Shown one piece after another: positions 1 through 14,629 of a stretch of DNA of 64,000 bases; within the stretch, counting starts at the first letter, position 1; each line of letters begins with the position of its first letter. The notes beneath the pieces were generated by a model. It saw nothing but the letters and a program-made list of their open reading frames with translations, did not search any database and was not told where the DNA came from. Location of the stretch: assembly GCF_900634415.1 (NCBI RefSeq), contig NC_041367.1, forward strand, positions 24,798,645 through 24,862,644, in the 5' to 3' direction. Both the position numbers and the translations under genes were made by a program. The DNA comes from Cottoperca gobio. Taxonomy: Eukaryota; Chordata; Actinopteri; Perciformes; Bovichtidae.

Positions 1-14
1 GTCTATTTTAGTGT

Positions 15-56
15 TGTCTTTCTACTTTTAGCCACTGTCTTTCTACTTTTAGCCAC
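15..56. repeat. tandem duplication, 2 x 21 bp
   Basis: Two perfect adjacent copies of a 21-bp unit containing CTACTTTTAGCCAC are at 15-35 and 36-56. Confidence 0.85.
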
Positions 57-1860
57 TTATCAGTAGGCAGCAAAGACTGTAGTGCACATGTGTATGCCAA
101 TAAAGAGAAATGTGACTTGAAGTGTAATACTGACTGATATGGGTTTGTGAAGCTGCCACCAGCTGAGAGGTTGAGGTGATGATATCTTTAAATTTGATTA
201 CCAATGTACAAGGATACAGAATCTCATCCAGACTTTGACCCTTGGCATGTGTATATTTTTTGTCATTAGACAAAAATATGACTGATCCCATTTTTAAGGT
301 GCCCTGCAAGCATTTCTGTATGAAGTGTCAAAATACAGTGCTGCCGGAAAAACCCAGGAATGAGTCAGCATTTTTGCACTTCCGGTTTTTATTGTGGTGT
401 TAATTTGTGAAGGTTATGCTGAACAAAACGTGTAAGTATCATAAACCTTTGTTTACCACAGAGATTCTTTTCAGAAAAAATCCAATGGAAAATGTGGACA
501 AGTAATAACTATTTATCCTGTGGGGAACATGAATGTCTCAATTAAATTTGTCTTGGGAAATACTCTTCAGACTTGAGTCAAATGATGTTTATGGAGAAAA
601 TAATTCATTTCACTTAGAGTGTCTTTAGGTTCACTTTTCACCAAAGAAGCTGGCATTTAAATGGGATATTATCTCAATAAGTTTTGATCTAAACTATGTA
701 AGGCTACATAGACTTTGTGTAACTTGGAAAAATCGAAACTCTGTCACATTTGTCCTGTTGTGTAATAGTGCACACCATTTCTTTAAGACAAACGGATACA
801 GATAGCAGTTACTATGGACATTGAGTCACTTTGGAGCAGCTGTACAGTATATTCACACAGGTTTTCATTGCTGGTGAAGACGTATATATCCAGACCTACT
901 CAATGGATAAATATTTGCTGTGTAGCAGCAATATTGACCTCCGGTAGAACATTGCACTTGAGAGCTTCCTGGCTACGATATAAGATCAGAGGTTGCAGAG
1001 GTTACAGATTCAAATGCTGTTTCTGATCAATTGGAGACACTGTCTGGCTGACATCCATATTTTAATAAAAGGTGATAATCCTCAAAAGAGTAAATTAGTC
1101 TATCAACTGCAATTTAAAAAAAGATCCCTGGCATACTTTTCTTTATAGACTGTTTCACAGATGAAAACATTTTTTTAAAAATTTAGACAAATATTATCCT
1201 GGCAAAACCTTGTCATTAACACACAGAGAAAACTATTGAGATCAGACGTAGAAAATTGATCACTGAAAAGAAAGATATTTTCCCTTGCCTCTCAGGGCTT
1301 CTGTAAAGTGCAGAATAAATCCAACAGATATCAGTTGATGTTTGTGTGCATACTCATGAGGTTCTTATGCCAAAATGTTTGTGTACTTGTGTTTGTTTAA
1401 CCACATGCATGCACAGATATGATAGGTGCAGCATGTCCTCAGGTCCCTGGTCAATAATGTGCTATGTTAAGTGTTGAGCACCAGTGTGTTCTGCCAGTAA
1501 AAAAGACCTCGAGATACCAAAGAGTTTACAGGAACCTCAGCAGCTCCACTATCACGTTTCCCCCTCTGACCCAGTGTGGACGTCTGATGATCTGAGTACT
1601 TAAGCCGGGAAAGCTCCCCTCCCCAAAAGCCAGACATTCTGCAATTTGCCTCCCTCCTCCTGCTGGATAGCCAGCTGTTTCCACCTCACTACCCCGTCTC
1701 TACCTCATTTCCCATCAGGCAATATACAACTGCGCTCCTCTGCCTTCCTCACCTTTTTCATATATAATGTCCTCACTTTTTCTCTTATTCCCTTCCAGGT
1801 GTGTCACCCCCACTCTTTATGAAATGACAACCTCCTACACACACTCTCTTCTTGCTTTGC

Positions 1861-1980
<120 letters not shown>

Positions 1981-3219
1981 AGCCCACAAGCATTCCTATA
2001 TGGTGAGCTCAGCCAAATACAGACACATTTACACACTCCCAGCCATTTCCTCAAGTAAGCACAGCATGCAATCTCACATCAAGAGCAGCATATTGTTCTT
2101 ATATGTGTGTCTGCATGTATGTGTGAGACAGGAGGGGATGCAGTAGTGGTTTTAGGTTTCAGTCTTGCTAGAGACTTTATCTTTTTCATGGCAAAAATGT
2201 ATTGTATTGTAATTCTTAACAGGTTGATTCACACAAATTCCCAAACTTCTTCCTGGTAGCCAAACCTTACCTGTAGTGGTATTTAGCTTTTATCTGTAGA
2301 GGGTTTGAGGTATTTGTCTCTGACCTTTTGTGCTTCCAACCAAAACCAATGGAGGTAAATGAAAATGTATTTGTGATGTTCATGGCATCAAGAAATAACA
2401 TTTAACATCTCCATGGATAATCCATCACTGTTAACACTTCATTCATATCTTCTTTAATAGAAAGTAGATCCAAAGTAAACTGTTCACAATGAGGTCTGTG
2501 CATTAGCAAAGGTTAACTCAACATCTCTGGAAATAAATGTTTTTGTTGCTATAATTTATTTAAGCTGTGAGCACCACAAATGAAAAAAATATTAGTAATA
2601 ATAGTATAATAATTAGTATTAACAGTATAGTAATAGTATCAATAGTATTTGGATTAGAGGCAGAATTTAAAATGAATGACTAAATACTGCTAAAGGGAGT
2701 TTTTGTTAATTGGATCAATCATCTGTTTGTATTATGGGATTATTAAAAACACTGTGATGCCAAATCACTTTGCAATCCAAGCAATATAAATGCTTCACTT
2801 ATTACAACATGTCACCTCCCCTCCCCTCAACTCTTAACAAGGCTCTATGTAATGGAGGCAAACAAAGCCTTCAATATATACTTAAAGCTCAAAATCAACA
2901 TTATTAAATTATCAATCGATGAAATGACTAAGAATAATGTGAAAGGGGTTGCTTGTAGTGATGAACCTACAGAGAATTACTATCTATTATTATGCAGAAT
3001 TACGAAGCATCTTTAAGCTAATTGTTTTGGTTTACTGTTTTCGTTCAGCCTCAGCGCTCTCATCAGGGTTGTTTCCAGCAGCAGCTGGTTTCAGGGAATC
3101 AGCTCTGATCAAGTCACTGTATGCGACACATCCAGCACCAAACAGCAGACAGTTAGCTGGTGAGGATCATGGAATATTTTCCTCAGGAGGCCAAGACAAA
3201 AACTTAAATTCATCTAGTG

Positions 3220-4030
3220 CAGCGGTCTCCAACCTTTTTTGCGACACGGACCGGTTTCATGTAAGAAAATATCTTCACGGACCGGCCTTCAAAGTGTGTG
3301 TGTGGGGGGGGCGTGGGGATAAATATGACGGAATAAAACGATACGGCCGGTATTAAAACAAATATAAAGTGCATAAAAAAACTCACCATTACGCTGAATT
3401 AGTGTGATTCCTGAGCTTGTGTCTCTGCTACGAGCCGGTCCTAATATAGGGGGATACATTCTTCACCAATAGTAAAAGGTTTCTTCTCTTAGCGACACGG
3501 TTAGTCACTAAGTATGACGCTCTCAGTGCACTCGCATGTGTTGATGTGGTGACCATCAGTAATTGTTTATGTCCTTCTTGTTCATGTTTTTTTTCTTTAA
3601 AGAAACTCCCAGGGCTTTTACTGCCGGGTGCCAGCGAAGCCGCTATGAAGGCTTCGTTGCCTCATGTGCGAGCCTGTATATTATGCAGAGCAGCACATGA
3701 GAATCACCTGTAGTGGTAAACACGTATTTTAAGTAGTACATCTGATATTGTCCTTTAAATGTCTCCTCATTGGGTCTTTTCCCTTTTCCAAAAAAACTCT
3801 TTAAGACGTTTGTTTTCCTCTCATTGTTGCTTGTGGGCTTAATTTTTTTAAGTAAAGTATCACGTGACAGACGAGCGTCTTGACATGTGTCAAGAGACAC
3901 ACACGCACAGACGGATGTATCCGGTGATTTTTCAAAATAAAACCTCTTTCAAAATAAAATATTTTTTTATTCAATCTTTCTGTGCGGCCCGGTACCAAAT
4001 GACCCGCGGACCGGTGGTTGGGGACCACTG
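3220..4030. mobile_element. non-autonomous hAT-type DNA transposon
   Basis: The 811-bp element is flanked by a perfect 8-bp direct repeat, ATCTAGTG, at 3212-3219 and 4031-4038, as expected of hAT transposition. The ends are imperfect inverted repeats: CAGCGGTCTCCAACC on the left, and CAGTGGTCCCCAACC read inward from the right (13 of 15 match). Subterminal sequence on both sides carries GGACCGG. No transposase frame is visible; short ORFs inside have no recognisable similarity. The 5-kb context has no assigned exon, so no host effect is evident. Confidence 0.85.
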
Positions 4031-4038
4031 ATCTAGTG

Positions 4039-5460
4039 GACACAAACACGACTGAACAGTATTAAACAGACTCAAGAATTTGTTGCCACAATGCATTTGA
4101 TTGAAAAGACACCATTTTACTTTCCCTCACTTTCAACCAATTGCAAATGAATGTGAGTAGTTTGGAATGTTTTCCTGTTGTACATCCTCTCTCCGCTCAT
4201 ATAGTGGTTTCTGACAGCAGAGTCAAGCTGAGCAGATGCTGCTTCCAAACACGCTGATGTGATGTAAACACAGAACTGATGCATCAGATGCACCGGGGTG
4301 AAATAATGTCCTCGTCAAACACAGAGCTGAGGATAAGGGTGCAACACGTCTCCGGGACGCTTTCAGGCTCTGTGAGAACAACAAAGATATAATGTGACAT
4401 GTGGTTTAATTCTGACCTTGAGAAAACGTGCAAAGCTATCAGCGCTGGCCTATTGACCCGAGTAGTGTTGTTCTGTGCCAAAGGGGCCGACTATCAACAC
4501 ACTGAGCTCCATCTATATGTCTGACTGGGCCACATGGAAAGTGACAGCTTGACCCACAACATATGTGGGCCAGCAGCACCATGTTAAGAGTTTGAGATAG
4601 AAGTATCTGCTCAGGATAGTGATACGCTGTTTCCATGTAGCTGATTGTGTTTGGAGAGGGAAAAGTGCCAACGCTGCAGGTCTGCACTGATCACAGAGAC
4701 AGGAAATCGACAAAGTCACAGAGACTTCAACATGCAAACTCAAGAGACTGATGATGTTCGACATTAAAACTTGATCTCAATCGCTTTAGCAGTCAAGCTG
4801 CCAGAGCACTGGATAGATTTGAGTGTGTCAGTGACAGTGGTGCCTGATTTAAAGAGTAATCAAGTCTTATCACAGGAGGGGAGGCTGACACACAGAACAC
4901 CCCGGTGCAACTCACGCCTACAACCAGCTTATTTATCCAGCCGACTTTGAAGTGCGTCTGGTTGTGTCATGCCTCGCCAATCTGTTTGTTTGTTTTGTTT
5001 TGTGTGAAGTTGTGTCAAAAAAGCCCATATGTTAGAGAAAAGTCCTGAACCTGAAAAGAGTGAGAGTGGTCCAACAATGACTCAATGAGCATCGGACATC
5101 TGGATTAATTTTTTTGTTCAAACCAGAGGAACATGATGCCCTGACTCTTTGTCTGTGATCCAAACACAACTAATTGGTTTATGACAGAACTCATAACGAG
5201 TACAATTGTGGTAAAAAACAAAATGTTTTAATACGGTGGGCAATCAATTTATCAACACCACAATTATTCATTCACGTGGTGCTTATTAAATATCTGGCTT
5301 TAACAACTAATTTCCCAGCTTGTTCTCTGTTTTTGAAGTAAAAAACTCCACCAACAGACCTCTTACTGGTCGCTAGTGAAGGTCAAATATGACTTAATGC
5401 GCTTTTAAAGCAATGAAGGGTGCCCTGTGCTGGTTTTCACCATGATTCTATGTGTTTCAG
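4039..5460. other. non-coding stretch between hAT element and first recognised exon
   Basis: No recognisable exon or repeat. The last bases, ending TGTGTTTCAG at 5460, are the splice acceptor of the first smoothelin-like exon. Confidence 0.5.
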
Positions 5461-8400
5461 AGTATTGAGCGAGAGGAGCCATTAGAAGTGGACCCCGCCC
5501 CAACACATGCTGGACTTGAAAATGGACACGCTGCTACCACAGGTAACCACGTCACCCACTGAAGGTCATGGTTAGTACGACTCAGCCTATGAAAGAGCTT
5601 TGTGAAGTCTGAGAAAACAACCCTGATGATGTCATAAGGGATTGTGGTTAAGTAAGGTTTTTGCTGCATGATTCGTACCAGGGACTGAAAGTCAGAGTGT
5701 CTTAGCTTCTGCTCCTTCCACGTTGACTATTCTTTATATAATATGTCTATTGCGAGTCCTCCATCTTTATGAAAGTTCAATACCTAACTGAGGAGAGAAA
5801 CTATATATTTGTGTAGCACATTAGTGGCGTTTTAGTCTGATTGAATTCTTATAAATGCATGATATTGAAGAGGTTGCCTGTAACAAGGATTCAAAGATGA
5901 TTTATTATCAATCTGCATCACATGGTTGCACAACGAAACGCAGTTGTAACTGATTTATACTGCACAAGATAATCATGTCAAAACAAAACAAAACAGTAGT
6001 TCATTCCTCTAGTGCATTTCTTTCATTTGCATCAGGAAGAATGTAAACAGCAGCAACAAAAAAATGGTAAATTCTCCGGGCAGATAATAACGTTAAAATT
6101 ACAAATTCAACACCAGGTAAACACTGTCCATCAACTTTGACTATGTTTGCATCATGAATGTAAACACAGAGCAAGCCTCCTCTCATCCCAGAGTCCTGTG
6201 CACCGTCCCGCAGTCCGCAATAGCTGATCCATTATGCCACGATGGAGAGCCAGGTCTCTGTAAAGATGTACACACAACAGTCTCCAACGCTGCTGGCAGT
6301 CTTATTTCACATTGGACATCAGCCTGGAGAGGACTGGGTAGTGGAATATCCTTAGGTTCTAGCTGGGTTAGCTTAGCTCTCATCTCCTCCCTCTCCTCCT
6401 GGTTGTCCGGCTGGTCTAGCTGGGTGGTCTAAACATGCTGTTGGCAGTGATCGTCTCAAGGTCTCCTTCACTTTGTTCAATCCCCACGCTTGGTTCTCCA
6501 GGTGTATCTCTGTGCTACACATGCTCCAGTAAAGACAACAATTAAAACAAGATGTAGCGACATGCCCTGCATCTACAAGACCTCCGTGTATTTCTGAGGC
6601 TTTTTCCTCACGATCATCATAGCTGCAAACAATAAATTAGTTTTTCTTGTTTGCATACAGTTGGAATTAAGCAATTCAGAGACTGTGCTTATGATGGGTA
6701 TCTTATAATAGTTAGTGGGACTATCTGAATTTGAAGCATAAGCTGAAAAAAATCAGTTGAGTTAGATAAAACTGCATTTATTGATATTTGACCACTCAGA
6801 TCATCAGAACTAGTTTGAAACACAAGACTGACATATAATAACCTTATAAAGTTGATGTGGCAGGTTGCTTATTTACACATCCAGTTGATAAGCAGCAACA
6901 TTAGCATTAATTTTGAATTGTCTTTGTGTTTACCTGATAAGTAACTAAGTAGTTCTAATATTTACTCCCCTTTTATCTCTGTTTTGGTCTCTACCGCTTC
7001 ATGGGGGAAATGTTTTAGCTCTTTACTACTTAATACTCCACTATGTTCACCAGCTAGTCTCTAACCTTGTCTGTCTGCCATTTGGTGCTGGGCAGTTTTT
7101 ACTGAAAACAGCTGTTTTTGTGGCCTGGAAGTCCAAAACAATGAGATGAAAAAAGATTAAATGAGAGAGCTGAGGGAGAGTCTGGTGATCATTTTTCTAT
7201 GGGTGTGTTACTATAGCTGCCTTCACGTGATCAGCGTTCTGCGCTGCCATTGTTTTCCGCTGACCTTTCAAAGAGCAACCAATGAGATAACAGCTGCTGA
7301 ACATTTCCTATCAGCTTGTGAGCATTAGACATAATTCCCTTTTACATTATGCATAATTGTTTGAGCCATTGTTTGTATAAAAAATATTGATTTATGCAGC
7401 TTTAAGAACTTTCATCAACGTGATCATTTACATGTTTTTATCCAACCAGAACATTCAGAGTTGGCACACGGAAAAATCTCTCCACCCAATGACTTCCCAC
7501 ATGAGCACACAGCCCCTGTCGCCATGAGGATGCCCCACCTCCCCATCACCGCGACAACCAAGACGGCAGAAATGAAGGGGCCCGACTCTCCCAGCAGCCC
7601 TGCCGGCTCTTGTTCTTCCCCAGTCTCTGAGGCCTCATCTACCAGCCAATCTGCTGCAAGCACCAACCAGACCCAACCAATAGAGGAGTCTCCAATTCAA
7701 CCAGGTGGCTCACGGTCTCAATTCTAACTCAGCTTGTCAAGATATATTTATTTTTTCTTAAATTTTCAGGTAATAGATAATGATTTAGTAAAGCACATTA
7801 CAATTCCCCAAACTACCAAAGTTGCAAAGTTCGATCGAACTCATCACACCTCAGACGCCACCACTTGCCGTGTATTGTGCCTGCAGTGAATTATCTAATC
7901 AAATTATACTTAGCAATTGGATCTAGCAATAAAAACAAATATTCACGATTTTAGCCCAGAATCACCATATTATATATCTGGACTTTGAAGAGACATTGAC
8001 GTAAATTGGGCCTATTCAGAAGAAAACAACGTACTGATTTGGATGAGGTGATAGCCTTTGTGCATCAGGAACTACAACGCGATAGACAGATGAAGGATAT
8101 TGCCATCTGCACTGTTATGCCGTCGTAGTTTTTTCCCAACATGACAGCACCATAATATACTTACAACTGTCAATTTCCTTTTCCTGTGTTGCTGTTAGTA
8201 TCTTCTACATGGACCCCCACAACTACCAAAGCCCTGGGATCTCCCCGTCTGCTCACCTGCTCACAGACACACGTGCTATCCTGTTAGAGACTACAACATC
8301 ATGGATATGATTTACTGACTTTTTGTCTTTTGCAGAGAAAGCTAATTCAACCCCAGCGAAGTCTGTCACCTACTCAGGGCTTTTGCAGCATGACAGGTGA

Positions 8401-11400
8401 GTGAAAGGTGACTCAAGAAGGACATCTTTTAGGATAGGTAAAATGTGTTTTGCTTTGTCTGACCCTTCTTTGCTCCCGTCCTGCAGAGATGGTGATGCAA
8501 GCAGTGACAGATCCTCCGGGCAGGTCGGAGAGAGGAGGCGGGAGCTGGTGAGGTCTCAGACTCTGCCGCGTAACATTGGTGCTCAGGCTCGTAGATCCAT
8601 CTTTGAAAGACTCGACTCTGAAGCCAGTAAGAGGTAAATGCAATGTAATGCTGCATTTGGGTCACATGGAAAATTACGGTAGATAGTTTCCTAAACATTG
8701 AAACTCTCTCATATAACCTTGCCCTGCTTCTGCTTATGTACAGTCGCCCCAAACCAGTGGACTCGAAACCCAAACTAAAGCGGTCTCAGAGTTTTGGTGT
8801 ATCCAGCGCCAGCAGCATCAAGCAGATCCTTCTTGAGTGGTGCAGATCCAAGACCATAGGCTATCAGGTAAAACTATAGACTGCATATAAGAAGTGGACA
8901 GAGCCAATCACAAGGTAGCCCCGCCCTAAAGCATACGCTGCTTTATCGTCTATTTTCCTCTAAATGGAACCATAATTTACTAAATGAACATCATGGTGTA
9001 TTGGAGAAGACTTGAAACTACAGATTGAGACCATAAACCTGTTAGGAAATGTTTACTGAGGTAACAAATCAAGTGAGAAGTAAGAAGTCATTTTCTCATA
9101 GACTTCTATACAATCTGACGTTGTTTTACATCTTTAACCATAGTTGCACGGTTCTCCTTTAATGATTTGATCATAATAAATATTCATATATGTGTCTGAT
9201 CACATGTTAATGTTAATTATTCCTCACAATAATTATTAACAATGATTTATGGTAGGAAATTTAAACATGCAAAATTATTTATTTATGTTCTCAATCTATT
9301 TCAACATTTGAAAGTCAGAGTTATCGCATCTCTGATATTGACAGTTTTGTATGAATCACACCGGTTATATTTTAGTACAAAGTATCACTTCTGTAACATT
9401 TTATACAAAGTCATTAACTGTCACATCTTCAAATCATATCCTGTTTGTACAAACACTAACTTTGTAACATCGGAGAGAGAGGAGGTCACATCGGAACCTT
9501 TCTTCTCGTCTTAGAACAGTGTTTTCAATAACATCATTGCACCTTTCAAGACCTCTCCGTCCGATAAGGCTTTCTTGTTCTTTATTTAAAATGTGCAGCT
9601 CTAAATGAAGCTTTGTGTGACATACACACTTTTCTTTCACTGTTGTAAAAAATAATTCTTCCTCTCAATCATTGTGAAAATAATTTGTTTTCTTTCGCTT
9701 TTCTGCCATGTTTAGCGTAAAAAACGCACCTAGCGCCCCATCGTAGCTTCTCCCGTAGCTTGTCTTAGCTAAAAGGGAAATGGCGATTTAGTTTACAGGG
9801 TCAGAGTTCATATAAATAAAACATTTTTGTTTTTTAAATTCTATATTCAATAATAGTGTTATTGATATAAAAAAAAAACTAAAAACAGCAAAACAATTAA
9901 ATACAAATTTTAGACAGAGCTTCATGGTGACTAGTGCTATTTTTGGAACATGATCTGCGGGCGACCAACTGCACCGCGTTGGCTACGCCTGGTATAGCTG
10001 GTAGGTATGAGCTGTAAAACACAATAGGAACATAGCACCAAGTGTTACCAAGTTCAGCTTCAAATTTCAGATAAAAGGGATTAAAAATTAACATATTACA
10101 CAGGTTTTTCTAAGAGTAACACCAGGCGTTCACAAGCTGTGCATTTGGAGATATTATAATATTTATTGATAAAAAGGCCATAAATAACTATTATATACCC
10201 AATATTCCCTGTCAGTAGTAATGACACAAAGTAAGTGAAGTATAAACAACATTTTTTTAAATATTTTTGTGTTTATTTTGTATTTTGTAATTAATTAATA
10301 CTATTATGAAAAAAATGTGTAAAAGTAAAACCAAGCGTGTCACATGTCTAAAGCTCCAGCAGTTCATTGGCTACACGATACGAGAGTCACCGGGAGACTG
10401 GACTGGTCGCCGGCGGGCCGTCCACCCGTTAAGTGGTTAAGGCACTTCTGCATTGGTTTCACTTTTCAGACCTGGACGTTGCCCCTTGGGTAAAACACCA
10501 ATTACAAACTTTGCAGACACAATTTGACTCCGGCAATGTTATCAAGTCCTCCTGTTATCCATGTTTAGCCTATTTAGAGCCATATTTTCTAACATTTGGT
10601 CTATATTATAAGTTGCTTTTAGGCGCCACACAAGTTCAAAGCTTGCCTGTTAAGCTCATTTGCTACAAATTGCACAAATATTACATTACTGCTGACCACT
10701 TTCCAAAGCAGATCTAGTTAATCACATTTTTCCTACCTCCCAGTAGGTCACTGAGATCATTTTTATTTCACTATAGAATCAACTGGCAAAGACTTGAGAT
10801 AGGTCATCCGGTGTGTCTGGGTATATGATTGTCAAAATGATGTTGTTACACAGTAATGTTGTGGAAACTGATGCTGTCTTCATGTGCTGTGGGGAAGTTT
10901 GAATGTTTGATCTCTGATGTCGGCAGCAGATAAGCAGCAGCATTGTTACAGCAATGCAAGAAGCTAATAAATCCGTGTTATCCTTTCCAAGACGTTTTCC
11001 AGCTGGTAGTCTTTTGGGTTTTGACTTTCTGGCAACATGAATGTAATGCTGTTCCTTAACCTCAGACAAGAGAACTTCCTATCAGCACATGGACACACAT
11101 TATGCATATACATGTACTACATTCATGCTTACAATCAGTTTATTCATTTGCAATTGAATAATTATATGTATCATTTACATAATTTTATTTTATATTTAAT
11201 GTTTGTTATATTTTATACCTTATTGTAACTTGCACTATTTAATGTTTTGTTTTTACTTGCTTGATCTTATTTTTCTTTTCTTTTTGAGCATTGTTGATGG
11301 GAGCCTTAAGACTTTCACTGCCAACAACTTCTTCTCAACTGTCAACTGTTGTGCATATGATAAACAAATAATTTGAACTTGCTTCAGGTCCTTATGCTAA

Positions 11401-11750
11401 GCTAGGCTAATTGCCTCTCGGTCGCAGGTCCTTACTTATTGGACGACAAGAAAGCAAATAAGCGTGTTTCCCATAATGTTGAGCTGTTCCCTAAACAGTG
11501 CACACTATCATACATTATATATTATAAACAAGGTAGAAAAACACTCAGAAAGATTTAAGATAGCCAGCATTATTGAACATTTGACACAATTTGTTGTAAA
11601 TGGGCTCAACATGTAAAGTTTCCCGGATGGTCCTCTAGTTTGAGATGAGATATAAAAGTAATCTGCTTTAAATGACCCCAACCCTTGTCTGTTTTTCATA
11701 TAACTTTAACTTGTTAGCACACAGTGCCGTGCTAATATGCTAATTATTGT

Positions 11751-11812
<62 letters not shown>

Positions 11813-11962
11813 GGAGGATAAGAGTTAGGTAGTTTCATGGTGGAGAACACCAACACATTGCTGCACTCTGGTACCCTTTTCTTCACAGCAGCCTGTGCCA
11901 GCTGCTCCATGTGGCTTTGGTTACAGTCAAGCCAGGCAAAGCCAAGACTCTTATTAACTGGG

Positions 11963-12033
<71 letters not shown>

Positions 12034-14590
12034 ATGTTCATCCGATGACTGGATATGTTGCATTTTATTTCAAAACAAACTCCAGACTAATAAAGCGCAG
12101 CCTTTGAAATGACATGATTTCAAAAGCATGTAACACCAAAAGCAGGAGAGCAGATGAAAGTGGAGGAAAGAGGGGGAAGTCTGTTTTGCCCATCAGAACT
12201 ATAGGATAGACAGCGAATGGTTTTATGAAGCTACAATGCCAGTCAGTTTTACAAGTCATGCTTTTTTACCTCTTTTAATCCTTCAGCTCTCGTTGCTTTC
12301 TTCCATGAAGGTCTGCGATGACACTAAGTCACTCACTGCCAGCCATATCATCACCAAATCTGCTTTTTCTCTGCTTCTCTGTAGAACATTGAAATCCAGA
12401 ACTTCTCGTCCAGCTGGAGCGATGGGATGGCTTTCTGCGCTTTGGTCCACTCCTTCTTCCCCACTGAGTTCGACTACAACTCTCTGTCGCCCGTCAACCG
12501 CAAACACAACTTTGAACTGGCCTTTGGAAGTGCAGAGTGAGTGATGACAATATCAGAAGAGCTTTTTATAAGTGATTCTGATACAATGGATATGAGGCAG
12601 TTTAATTAAGACATATTCATTGTAGAATTGATCATGCTTAAGGGTTAGCATGAAGAGCTAGCATTAGAACATGGTGAGAACATTTTGATCATATGTGACA
12701 CATTGCTGTTTCGGCTTTCAACAATAACTAGACATAACCGTAGACTGTAAAATACAAACAAAACGGTAAAAAAAAACAGGCTGCCAGAATCTCAACATAA
12801 TGATTATGGTATAACTTTTTCTTTTTCGGTAAAAGGATATTAGTACTGCTCATTTTACGGTTATGTTTGGAGTTTCATTCCATATTTTACTGTATAAATA
12901 TGAATGTTTGACCATATAATTAGCATGAAAATACCATAGTGAAGTTCAGGAATTAAATATTGGCTAATTTGCAGTGCATGTTTCCTTTTGTTTATTTTCC
13001 TTTCCTTTGAATGCTGGGAAATACTTAGCAATACAGTCTTAGCCAGGACGTGGTTAGCCTAGCTTAGCATAACGACTGAAAACAGGGAGGAACAACTATC
13101 TTAACTTTGCTTAAAAGTGAAAACAGTGAAACAGGTACCAACGTCGCCTAAGTTCAGTAATAACACATAACATATCATTTGTTTAATTCAGTACTCAGAA
13201 ATGACAGCTTGCTGTTGTAGAGAGTTACCTGCTGTTTCCCAGAGTCTTGTTGTCACAGCCTGTCTCTACACTGAGGCCTGTGCTCACCTCTCTGGCCACC
13301 TTAAAACCATATATTTTATTTGAACAGTTCTATTCTATTTGTTTTTACACTGACTGATTTTGGAGAAAGCCAGGCAAACGGTTTCCCCTGCTTTCATTCT
13401 TTAAGTGGAGCTAGCCACATCCAGGCTGCAGCTCCATACTTAACAAGCTCATCTAACTCTCGGAAAGAAAGCATTTCCCAAACTGAACTATTCCTCTCTG
13501 AACTCATTGGTCTCATTATGTGAGATCTACTTCAGAATCCCGCATTTGTTAGGAAAGAGAAAGTTGTGGTTTGTGAATTTTGCTGAATCAGCTTTAAAGT
13601 TTTTATTTTCCTTAACTGCATCAACAATTACCTTCTTAACTTTATTGTGGCTGCATGCCTCTTGAAGGGTTTGCTTTTTTGCTTTTGTTGCCCACACATT
13701 TTAAATGGTAATATTCATGTCTTTTCTTTGACAAGTTTGGTGAAAGGTGTGCTGACTCTATGGTCTATTGTTTCCACAGACAGATATTGTATGTCAGGGC
13801 TTAAAGACTGCCACATTTAAGATTGTGTTATTCTATGGCTGATAACGCTGCTGCAGAATTAATCTGATTTGACTGAAAAACAATAGTCACTTGCTCACAG
13901 AATCAATCCTTCATATATAGTGGCAGCTTTACATTTGACCTCCTAAAGGGATCACAGAGCAGAGACTTAGAGGACTATAATGTAGATCAGTTAGTACAAG
14001 AAGTGTCATACTTTAACACCTCAAAACATGTTTGTTAGGATGTAAAGGAAAGGTCTGTATTTCCATCAGCACCATACAAGACACAATAGGAGATGCAGAT
14101 TATGGCTTAGACTGTAAATTTGCTTAGGATGATATCTGCTTTTTCTAATCTTGATATAGTTCAGTCATTGTGATCACCTGGAGCTAAAATGATTACTCAA
14201 TAGAAAATTAATCAGCAGCCATTTTGATAATTGACTAATTGTTTGAAGTCATTTTTCAAGCAAAAATACCAAACATTTTCCGGTTCCAGCCGGAAATGTG
14301 AGGATTTGCTGCTTTTGTCTGTTTATGTGGATTTATGAGTGCCATGAAAAATAACAAATCTATAAAAAAATAACAAAATAAAGATGGAAATATAAATAGG
14401 AATAAATAAAATCATAAATAAGTACTTTAAAAATGTTTTGAAATATAAAGAAAAATACATAAAATAAAAAACTAATGTTAAAATACAAATAACTAAATAT
14501 AAAATTAAAATAAGTATGAAAAAATAATTAATTTTCACATTTATTTATGTAGTCTCTCTACATATTTTTTTATTCATTCATTTATTTATT

Positions 14591-14629
<39 letters not shown>

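Larger units (their letters stand above)
8868..12384. other. 3.5-kb intron of the smoothelin-like gene
   Basis: Contains dispersed repeat copy 1 at its left end, AT-rich DNA, and the (TG)n/(CA)n microsatellite pair near its right end. No exon is recognised. The intron separates the residues GYQ and NIEIQNF of the CH domain. Confidence 0.7.

Noticed and set aside
2949..3356. 135-codon open frame
   Set aside because: Its 3' part runs into the hAT element and the 5' part has no recognisable similarity.
6154..6432. Plus-strand 92-codon open frame as an extra smoothelin-like exon
   Set aside because: The opposite strand explains the sequence better as a LINE endonuclease relic, and the flanking exons join in phase without it.
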